A stretch of 64,000 nt of DNA, taken from contig JAHQIY010000008.1 of the NCBI GenBank assembly GCA_019054805.1, forward strand, positions 295,501 to 359,500, written 5' to 3'. Positions 1-10,500 of this stretch are shown piece by piece (positions within the stretch are counted from its first letter, which is position 1; the number at the start of each line of letters is the position of its first letter). The notes below the pieces were generated by a model, which worked only from the letters and a program-made list of their open reading frames with translations, was not told where the DNA came from and did not search any database. The translations under genes were made by a program, and so were the position numbers. This stretch comes from Brachionus manjavacas (lineage: Eukaryota > Rotifera > Eurotatoria > Ploima > Brachionidae).

Positions 1-935
1 TCTTTGTATAAAATGGAGACAAATTAGCTCAACCCTTCCTAAACTTAATATTTTTTCTATCGAAAATTTTAGAAGTTTGATGATTTTTTTTCTTAATCTA
101 ACTTTAATTATTTTTTTCAATTTTGCTTATTAATTTGAAATAAATGTTTAAAATAAAAGAATTAATGTAAATTTTTCTAGCTTACAAGTTATTTTACAGA
201 TATTTTGTCTTTCAGTTATTTTTTTATTTTCCCGTTAATTAATAAAATGATAAATTTACTCTGAAAAGCTAAACATTTGATTTTAATTTGGAAAAGTGCA
301 AAAAAAAGCATTTGCCAAAATACTAGCACATTGTTTTTGATTAAACGATATCGAATGAGTTTTACCTAAAAATTGGTATTTTTTCTTATTTGATAATGTT
401 TTCATAATAATTAACCAATTTTACATGATTTTAGAATGGGTATTGGCCCTTTGACAATGTTTGGCAAATCAAGAGCTAAATCAGCCATTTTTGGAATTAC
501 TTCTAGCAAGTAATAATCATTTTTTTCATTTTTATAAAAAAAATCATGCAAATTGTTCAAATTGTCAGAATTCAAAATAACCTTTAGATTTTAATAATCA
601 AAAAATTAAGGTGATATTTTTATTTAGTTACTTTTAAAAAATTGAAAACAGTATTTTTGTCTTCCCTTTTGTATGTTGATTTTTTATTTTGCTCAATTAA
701 AGCATTTAGTTGTTGTTCTTTTTCAAATGGTAGTGTTACAAACGATTTTGCATCAGTCGATCCACATGTTGAAGTAAAATCCTTTAGAAAGTATTGGAAT
801 TTTTCCTAGAATTATTCTCATTAAATTTACATCATCAATGAACATAACATCGTGATTACTGGAATTTGTTAAATCAATAAATGTATCACTATTGGTCTCG
901 CTTAAAGTTACATGGTTACAATTTACAGACGACAT
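1..935 (-). CDS. PARG: Poly(ADP-ribose) glycohydrolase, 5' exons, partial at the window edge, possibly damaged
   Basis: PARG removes poly(ADP-ribose) chains from proteins. No long ORF is present, but short exons join in frame on the minus strand: 935-831 (ATG start, 35 codons), 781-632 (50 codons), 581-425 (52 codons plus 1 base) and 365 to about 286. The introns are 49, 50 and 59 bases long, all GT...AG, and every phase matches. The joined protein contains LLEVIPKMADLALDLP, NIVKGPIPILK and then QCASILANAFFCTFP. These match the conserved PARG segment that precedes the catalytic macrodomain-like core. After CTFPN the frame meets a stop at 285-283 with no obvious donor. A further PARG-like stretch (RVELICLHFIQR) lies at the edge, about positions 1-40. 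The catalytic loop would be outside the window. The gene may be intact with an exon I could not place, or it may be a pseudogene. Family assignment comes from recognised motifs. Confidence 0.62.
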
Positions 936-1782
936 TTTATGCAGTTGATTATTAAAATTTGAGTATGTTTATTGTCTAAAAAAATTTTTGATAAAAATAA
1001 AATTTTAAACTGGTGATTTTAACCACTTAAGTAATAAATTATTTTGATGATTAAGTTTTCATTAAATTATAATTTTTTTTATATTTTGATTATTTCTAGT
1101 ATTAGCCACCGGGAATAACTTATCTTATTTTATATAAAATCGCAAACATTTGAAAAAAGTTAAGTTTGACTTTTCTCCTCAACTTTTACAGTGGTGATTC
1201 GCAACATGGATTTTACCAAATTTTACGTAAAATTACGTAAATTTTGATAAATAAAAATTTTGGTAAAATCTGCAAAATCCAAATTTTCGCTAAGTGTTGA
1301 AAGACACTTTCATAGTGTTTTTAATATGTAGCGTAATATTTTACTGGTACTAATGACACTTTTTCTTAAAAAAATGAAAACTAATTTAAAACAATTTAAC
1401 TCAAATTTTTTTATTGTTGATAACTTTAATTGATGTAAAATTTATAAAACGAAATAGAATTTCTTTTTTAAATTTATGTATCTTAAATTAAAAATTTAGC
1501 TTAATTTTTTAATTTGCTCGTGACAGATAGTTAAAAATTAGATAAAAAAATAAATAGTAATAATAATGATTTTAAAAGTTATTTTCGTAAGTATGTTACC
1601 CACACTTTAAGCACTTTTAAAAAATGATGTGTTTTTTGTTCTCATTTTATTTGATTAAAAAATGAGCACATAATTTAATATATTTTTATCCTTAATTATA
1701 AAATTTGGCTTCTTTGTCTTCTGTCAAATTAGTTTCATTTTTTAAGAAAAAGTTTCAACAAGTCAAAAAAATTGGATTTCTA

Positions 1783-1971
1783 TTAAATTAAGGCATCTTG
1801 AAGTTCACGATCATGTTTTTGAAAAAAAAAATTCAAAACAAACTTTACAAAAAATGAGTTAATACATTTAAACTTCTATCAATTTTCACAAAAAATCAAT
1901 TTTCAATGAGCTGAGAAAATATTTTTTAATTTATTTTTTAAATCTTATCTTCAAGATGCCTTAATTTAGTG
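1783..1971. repeat. Short TIR element (MITE-like), copy 1
   Basis: A 20-base terminal inverted repeat, TAAATTAAGGCATCTTGAAG, at 1783 is mirrored by CTTCAAGATGCCTTAATTTA ending at 1971. The interior is non-coding and AT-rich. A related interior (ATGAGNTAATACATTTAAA followed by GAGAAAATA) recurs at about 55980-56180, so this is a dispersed family rather than a chance hairpin. Confidence 0.6.
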
Positions 1972-2188
1972 TATATTAATTTTTATATATATAATCTTAA
2001 TAATTTGGAAAAAAAAATGAAAAATTTGGGATATTTTATTCAAATTCTATGGTATTCGAACTTAATTTCTCTTTAACATGATTATTGACTTGTGTGATTC
2101 AGAAAAAATAAATTAAGATTTAATTCTTGGTTAAAAAAGGTGCAACAAAGGACGTCAGCTTATGTTGCAATTTATTTAAAAAAAAACA

Positions 2189-2906
2189 TTTGAATTACAA
2201 AATGTATCCAAAGTTGAAATAACATTGAAAAAGTGAGATGTTTCAAATATTTTTTTCAGTTTCAAATAAAAAAATAATTTTAAGTTAAGATTGCTAGCAT
2301 TTAAATTTTTGAAATTAAACTCTATTTTTAATTAGGATGAATTTAATTTTTATTTGGAAATTTGAAAAAAATATTGGAAATTCTTTTTTTAACATTTAAA
2401 TAATTTATTAGTTTATCTGTACCGAGCTAATGCTTCTTAAGAATAAAAAAATTTGAAAAAAAAAATTAAGTCAAAGAAAAAAAAAAAAAGTAAACAGTTT
2501 ATTTAGATAAATAATTATATTCAATCGTTAAAAACTTGGTCTAGTTGGTTAGGTGAATTATAGTTGATCTCAGAGTTTTTTTAAGAGTCACAAGTTTCAA
2601 GTCAAGTCCAAGTCCGGACCTTTTTTTCAAAATTCCGAGCCAAAGACTTTTTTTTTAATAACTTAACTTTTTTTGGGTGAACCAGAAAGTTTCACCCATT
2701 ACGCCAAAAATTCTTGTTCTCAAGTTCAGTGAACTATTAATTCACCCAATTATTTTGATCAAGAAAGGGTTTAAAAAAAAAAAAAAAGTTTTTCATGCTT
2801 AATATATTAACTTGAAATTATTTTTTTTCTAAAACAGAAAAAAGTATTTGAAACATCGCACTTTTTCAATGTTATTTCAACATTGGATACATTTTGTAAT
2901 TCAAAC
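2189..2906. repeat. Foldback element with 60-base arms, itself hit by other repeats
   Basis: Arms at about 2189-2249 and 2846-2906 are reverse complements with about two mismatches in 60 bases (the core reads AATGTATCCAAAGTTGAAAT on the left). The interior carries a LINE 3' end remnant (2411-2447) and one end of a CAGAGTTTTTTTAAGAG-type MITE from 2571. A diverged single arm is also present at about 18183-18265. Confidence 0.65.
2411..2447 (-). mobile_element. 3' terminal remnant of a Jockey-like LINE
   Basis: The string TATCTGTACCGAGCTAATGC with the following CTTCTTAAGAATAAAA matches the 3' terminus shared by the larger LINE copies in this window (for example 46797 and 51155, whose 3' ends read GGAGCTCTAGCTCGGTACAG in sense). 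Only the last few tens of bases are present, inverted. This is typical of extreme 5' truncation during target-primed reverse transcription. Confidence 0.6.
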
Positions 2907-4402
2907 ACAAAAAATTAAACCAATTTTTTTTACAATTTAGTTTTACTAATTTTTTCATGATAAACTAACAAAGTACAAATGAAAAAAATTGAGACTTGAT
3001 GACATAAAATCATTAACTTTTTTAAAAAATTTCAAAAATAAACCTTTAAACTTTAATAACTTTTTCCTGGTATTCCTGGTTTTTTACTTGTATAAGTATT
3101 CAAATATATGACCAAGTCAAATCGACTATTGAGTTATATTCTCTAGCTCTTTATCTAACCAAAGAGAAGACTGCGAAATCATAAAGTTATTCTGATTCTG
3201 AGATATTGGGGTCCAAGTACAACATACTTTAAAAAGTATCTTACTTTGCTAGTTATTTTCCAGAGGAACGGAATTTTCAAAAATTATGAAACTTGCTGAT
3301 CTTATGTATTTTTAGGCCTATTTTAATTCTATGATAACTGTTTTGCTATTATTCTTTAAAAAAAAATCAATTTTGGGGTGGTTCAGGTCCTTGGAAAAAT
3401 TAAGTTTGAACTTCAAGCCTTGACGGCATAAAAACATGCAGAACCGAATTTGTGAATCCACAAAATACTCCCTAGAGAACATTAAAGATAGAATCACTGA
3501 ACTTTGATTAATTGTAAAAGTTTACTTTCCATGATAGTGTGTCCCGGAGTAGTAAAGATATTACCTAAAATTCAGTTAGTCGGGATGTACATCGTTCAGA
3601 AATTAAAATTTTATTAAACAAATTAGATTTTTTAATTTTGATCAATCCATTAAAGTCCTAAAAATCTTTTTTTCCAGGATTCTTTATGAAAATTGCTGTA
3701 ATGCTTAAAAAATCATAATTAATTTTATTTATTCTTCTATCAGACTCCTCTAATTAATAAAAAAATTTCAAAAAGCAAAAAAATTTTTATAATTTTTCAA
3801 ATTAGTATTTTTGCATGGGCAATCGTTTAAAATTTGCTTGATCTTTAACTCAAATTTTTTAATGAATATTTGCCAAAAACATATTTGAACAATCATCATG
3901 TTTAATAAATGCTTAATCAATTGAGCTTAGAATTCTTGCTAGTTCTAGTTTAGAGTAGATAAAGACGCTGCCAAATAGAAAATAATATTTAATTAATCAC
4001 TTTTACAAATATAAAATATTGTGAATAGTTTATCTTTTTAAAAGCGTTAATCTCGATATTTTGTTTTTTGCTAAAATGAATTTCAATCGGATTTACATTT
4101 TTTTAAAATTAAATTTACTCTCAAAGATTTTGGTGACAAACTTTTTGATGTATCTGTGTAACTCGAAACCAAAGTAAGCATTTTTTTTGGCTATAGATTT
4201 AAAACAAAAAAATTAATTTAAAATTTTTGGCTTTGCTATTCTCGTAAAATAGGCCAAAGTTAATGCTTAAACGCAATTAATTCGTTTTCAAGCAGAACTT
4301 TTTCGAATTTAATTTTCATAATTTCAGAGTCTGACTGGATCTTAGAAATTTAACAGTTCTACCTATGAAAAAATGAAAAATAATTAAAATTCTCTGAAAA
4401 AA

Positions 4403-4506
4403 ATGAAAAAAATTTCATTCAGCAAGCGATCTAACAGTGACAATTGCTTGGTAAACATGAATGCCATTCCGTTTCAAGATGAATTCGAAAAAAAACCAAT
4501 GAGCAC
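4403..4506 (+). CDS. CHSY: Chondroitin synthase exon 1 (cytoplasmic tail)
   Basis: This exon encodes 34 codons plus two bases, starting MKKISFSKRSNSDNC and ending at AGCAC^GTAAGT. The trailing AC needs one base from the next exon. Exon 2 begins with that base (G) in the correct phase, directly before the membrane-helix coding sequence. The exon is too short to appear as an ORF and was found by searching upstream of the membrane segment. Confidence 0.75.
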
Positions 4507-7500
4507 GTAAGTCAAGCCACATGTTACCAATTCTAATACCAATTCAGCATTGTTTAGGACTCAATTCTCTCTAACTAAAATTTTTTTTTGAAAAATAGTT
4601 TAATTAATAAGAAAATTTTGATCAATTTTATAATAATTAAACTAAATTAGAGAATTTATAAACAAAAATTTTGGACTTTAAAATTCTTGAAAAGAATATG
4701 AAATTTTTTTTAAAATTTTTCTAGTAAATTATGTAATTTCAAAAAAAATGTCAGGTAACAAAAAACTTGGATAAATTTTAATCTAACAAAATAAGTTTAT
4801 TAAAAAATGAGTTAGCCGATAATAGCTAGAATTTTTATTTATCAAAGTTTTCACTTTTTTAAAACAAATTATTTTTTAAAATTTTATTAAATTTCAATTT
4901 AGAGATTTAAAGAATTTTCCCAATTTTTCTATTCAGTTTTAACAAAACTTGTCTTAATTAGGAACATCGTTTTTAATTAAACACCAAATACACAATAAAA
5001 TTTTTTTTTATTTTTACTATTTTTTTTCTTTTTTAAATGAGTTATCACTGCCATTTAAAAATGTAAAAGGACTAATGAACAAAAATTACTATTAAAACAG
5101 ACAGACTTGTTTAAAAGTCATAAAGTCGAATTTAAAAAAAAAAATTGTATAATTTGAAACAAAAGAATATTTTTATCATAAGCCTTCAATCGTAAGCTTT
5201 ATTTTTTTAATAACTAAATCGTGCAATTTTTTGTTGATGCACAATAAGGAATCACAACTGATTAAATTAATGAAATTAATTTTAAAAATAATGAGTTCAG
5301 AAAATTAATTTAGATTTAAAAACAAGTATCACTTGTTTTGTTTATAAAAAATTCAAAAGTCGAAAATATAAAAATTTCAAAGTCTAATTATTTATTTATG
5401 CATTTACATTTAATTTCTATTCACATTGTATATTACATTAAAAAAAAACATCTTGACAAATTTTATTGCAATAAAATTAAAGTCTTTAATCAGAATTTTT
5501 TGTTAATTTTTAATTGCTTTTTTAGAAATTTGAATTTTTTTTCTTTCCCAAATCTTGCCTTGTGGAGAATAGAGTCAATAATTTCGGTTTCCCCTCAAGT
5601 CGATCCATTGCTTTTCCCATTTCGGTGATCTCTTCCGAGATTGTTGACTTCCAAGTCATCTTTAAAAATCTGTCAAGAAAGTTTTTAAATAGTATTTTTT
5701 AACTAAATATGTAATAGTTTATTCTTACAATCTAACTGTCTATCCATGCAATTTTGAGAGAAAACTTGGAGAGATAAATTTGAATTTTTTTTCGATAGAC
5801 ATAATCTGTCGTTTAGAATAATTTTCACAGTTAAAGGTTATTTATCTAAATTTTTGCTGTATAATTATAAATTTAAATTTGTAATTTACTAAATAAATTA
5901 CAAACAGTTTACATAATTCAAAATTCAAATTCATTCAAATTGATTCTAAAAATATTTTCAGTTTGATCAAAGTTTTAACTACACTCAATGAAGTAAAATA
6001 ATTATCCGCTGTAATGCTTTTTTTATCAGGTCCGATGAATTTATAAAATCTAAGTAAATTTTGCAGAAAAACTTAAATTTTTTTTTATTTTAATTTTTTT
6101 AAATATTTACCAAGTTAATTAATTTGCCTAAAAAAATAATTTACATAATAATTTTGAAAAATAATCCCAAAAATGTGACTGTGGTAATTTGAGAGTTAAA
6201 GCGGTTTTTGAGGAAATTAAAACTCAAAAAAAACTCAAAATTTTTATTAAGATTTTAATTAAGGATTGATCATTGAGTTATGGTGACAAAATATTAACCA
6301 TTTTATTAATAAAATACCAAGCCTTTGATAAACAGCTTTGATTTTTTGATAGTCCAAAATTCTATGCAGAATATCAAAGCACAAAAGCCATATTTTATAA
6401 ATATTGACACTTTTTAACAATTTTTACAAAAATTTTTCAAAATAAATTTTTTTTATGATTTTTATTTTTATCATGTAGGTCAAAAGTATACTACAAAAAA
6501 AATTCCCTCAGAGATCCACCATCGCTTTCAATACAAACTGTTCTGTTAATTCTAATCGGAGTTTTTTCCGGATTTTTCCTTGCAACCCTACTGCGCAAAA
6601 GTCTTTTGGATTGCACCACATCAGAATGCTGTCCAACCGATGGCACACAACGATCGTTTTATGAAAATCAAAACGAAAACATAAAAATCTATGACAAAAT
6701 TGAAATTGATAAAAATTTAGTCTTTATCGGAGTGATGACCGCTCAAAAGTACTTGGACACCAGAGCCAAATCGGTCTTTACCACATGGGGCCAGCAGATA
6801 CCAGGCAAAATGTCTTTTTTCTCAAGATCAGGCTCGTCGTCTATCTACGACATACCTTTAGTGAGTTTACCTGGTGTAGATGATTCCTATCCACCGCAAA
6901 AAAAGTCTTTTATGATGCTCAAGTTCATGCATGACAATTATTTGGATAAATTTGAATGGTTCATGAGAGTGGACGATGATGTATACATAAAGCCAGACAA
7001 ACTTGAAATGTTCCTTCGTTCACTGAACTCTTCCAAAGCGCAATTCATTGGCCAAGCTGGTCTAGGCAACAAAGACGAGTTCGGTCTGTTATCGCTGGAT
7101 TATGACGAAAACTTTTGCATGGGCGGTCCTGGCATAGTAATGTCAAGAGAAACACTCAGAAAAGTAGTTCCGCACATAAGCTATTGTCTAAAAAATTTGT
7201 ATTCAACTCATGAAGACGTCGAAATCGGTAGATGTATACGCAAATTTGCAAATGTATCATGCACTTGGTCCTATGAGGTATTTAAAATTTTTCATTCATT
7301 TTTCGTCACTAGTAATTTTCTGTCCAAGTTAATTTTTTAATCAGTTTAAAAATGGAAAAAAATTATTTCAATTTTGAACTTTTTTTATTCAATTTCATAA
7401 TTTAAAGAAGTTACTGTTCATGTTTTATTTTTAAAATACTTTATTTTCTTTAGATCAGTGTTTATCAAAAATTAATTCTAAAAAAAGAATAACGTTTTTT

Positions 7501-10500
7501 TTATTCAAATAATAATGATAATAATGATAATGGGTCTGGTCAAAAGTTTGACCACCTGATCACAAAATTTACTCTTAAAAAATCTTCAGCAAAAAATATG
7601 AACACATGGTCTTTAAATTGACTTTTAAAATTTACTAAGTCAATTTTATGACCAAAAAAAATTTATTGTCCAAAAGCAAAAAAAATTTTTTTTTTAATTT
7701 TTGAGACCACTTTTATTACATATTTCATTTGATACAAATTTTTTTTTTGAATTTTTTTTTATCCAAAAATAAATGGATTTAAATAATTCCTTCAGATCAA
7801 CCCTTAAATCAGCTAAAAACGTTGATGAGCATTTTAGTTTTGTACCCAGAAAGAGAATGCTTAAATTGTAAATGCAAATGTGAATTAAGGAAAATACGTG
7901 TCCCAGAAAAATGTATTTGGCATTTTCCTAAACGTAAAAAAAATTTTCGGTTAAATTTGGTTCATTTTTTGAGATGTTAAAATTATCAATTATAAATTTG
8001 AAAAAAGAAAATAAATAAACAAGGCGAAATTCTTTAAATAAGATAAAAAATTTAATGCATGTAAAAAACATTGACAAGTTAAAATCAAAATTGATTGAAG
8101 CTGGAAAAATGGATTAAGAATTTTTTAAAAAAGAACAATTAGAAATAAATCGAAATAAATTTAGAGCAGACGATTTTGTTTTACGTAAAAACAGAAATAG
8201 AAACATAGATGATTTATTGAATGATTTTGATAAAGTTTAAGTATATATGACATCGCGTTCAAATCAAACTGATGCTTCAATCTTTGATGAATGTACAGAT
8301 GAGAGCCCAAGATCTTTGATAAAGAACGTGATATTTCCGTAGCGTCACGTTCGTAAGACATAAACCGAATGGTCCGCCTATGCCGAAGTATTAATTGAAA
8401 ACAAAAAAACTCCAAAAAAATATAATTTGAGAAGAAGGAAAGAATAGGTAAATGTTTTATTAAATTTTTTATTAATTTTTATTCGGATTTGTAATAATAA
8501 TTTAAGTAAATTTTTGATCACTTTTTTTTTGCTTTAAGTAGTCTCAAAATTGACTCAAAAAAATTAGTAAAAAAAATCAATTTGACTTTGCAAATTTTAA
8601 AAGTCAATTTCAAGATCATGTGTTCATATTTTTTACTGAAAATTTTTTTTAACTAAATTTTGTGATCAGGTGGTTTTGTGATTTTTTATAGCAATTTAAA
8701 AAAAACTATTTTTTTAACCAATTTATGAAAAAAAAAACTTTTTTTAATTTTCGATTTTTCGAAAAAAAAGACATCTTTTCAAAAATTTTGAATTTTAAAT
8801 TGGCCGTTTTGAATTTTACCAAATTTAACCAAAATTATCTCAAAATCCTGAAAATTTACTCAATTTTTCGTAAAATACCTCTTTCTCACTTTTCGGATTT
8901 TACGTTAATTTACGTAAAATGTGGTAAAATTTTGTTAATTAACGATATTTTACGTAATTTTTCGTAAAATACTGTTATCAAATCACCACTGTAGGTGCAT
9001 TATCAAATTTCATAATTTTGAATGAAAAACGATGTTGAAAGGAAAATAAATTATATTTTTCTAAGAAATTGTTTACAGTATTTAAGTCCTTACCAAAAAA
9101 ATCAAATTTAAAAAGCTTGTGTAAACAAGTAATAAAAATTACAAATTTTTTGAAGAATATACTTGCATACTATAAGAATATAATTAATGATAAAATCAAT
9201 AGTCAAAATAAGGTAAGATAAAAGTTTTAAAAAATTGAATATTCACTGATGTATTTAAGTAAAATGACCTTTTTGTTGAATAGAGTTTTTTATTAGTGAA
9301 AAGAAATACATTGGAGGCATGTTTACTGAAGGTTAACTTATTGTCAATTGTAACTCTCAAAAATTTAATATCAGTAAATATCTAATAAACAGTTTTTCTA
9401 GCCACAACTTCATTGTATCTAATTTAATTTCTTGGAGAAAATTATAGAAAATTTCAGACGGATATTTATTTTTGAGACTAGGTTAATACTAAAAAAACTA
9501 TAATATATAATTAAACCTATGAGAGCAGTATAAACTCCTACTAAAGTTTTACCATCGAGTTTCCATGATTTATAAGACAGAATTTTGATATTATTTAGTC
9601 TATCCTAACACCTAGACCTTGACACCTGAAACCTTGAAACCTGAAAATAAACTGGACTTGAGAGTTAAAGCATAAACTTTCAGTTTCACTTTTTTGACGA
9701 ATTTTCAGTATTTCTCATTACTGATTATGTTTTTTAATTTATAAATATTGCATTTTTTGCATTTTTTTTAATAGTTTATTTAAAATTTTAAATATATGGC
9801 TTTGAATAATAAAACTCCTTTCGCCATTGGTATTTAGTGTAGAGTGCTTGCTTTCCAAAAATTTTTAGACTAAGCTTATTGTTTTTTGAAGAATTCTCAG
9901 AGTAAAAAATGTAGCTACATTTTTCTGGAGACATCTCTAACTTCCATTTTTTAAGATAGTTATTTTTAATGCTTGCAATGTTGCCATATTTTTTGAAGAT
10001 AAAAAAGGTTACCAGGTCATCGGCAAATAACAGGGAATTATGAGTGTTTTTTTTGGTCCTGCTTGGGGATATCATTAATAAAAATAATAAAGAGTAGAGG
10101 ACTAATGACTGCACCCTGGAGAACTCCAGTATCTATGGGACCTGAGTCCGAGACAAAGTTATTTATTTTCACAAAAAAAAATCGATTTAATTAGGAATCA
10201 TTTCTTTCCTTGAGTAAAGGTTTCCCCAATAATCTCTTTGAAGAGTGTACCTTTTTCGGAATCTGTTTTAAACTCCTTTGAGTTGAGAACAAGTTTGGGG
10301 ATAAAATTGCAGGATGATTTTTTTGCCAAAAAGGACGGGAAGAGTTTGGATTAGGCCCAAGAGACTTTTTGAATTTTTTTATTTAAAACTTATTACACTC
10401 CGCCCTGGTTGCACTTGTCATGTTTTTTACTTTTTTTAACACTTCGCGTTTGGAAATTATCTCGACTATAGGGGTCGGAAGAGACTTTTTAAATTTTTTT

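Larger units (their letters stand above)
936..4402. other. Intergenic DNA between the divergent PARG and chondroitin synthase genes
   Basis: I see no protein gene here. The stretch is AT-rich and holds decayed repeats: a sequence starting CAGTGGTGATTCGCAAC at 1190 that recurs reversed near 8990, a small TIR element at 1783-1971, and a foldback at 2189-2906. From 2910 to 4402 it is mostly low-complexity sequence. A somewhat more complex block at 3100-3560 I could not identify. The promoters of both flanking genes should lie here, but I recognise no core motif with confidence. Confidence 0.5.
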
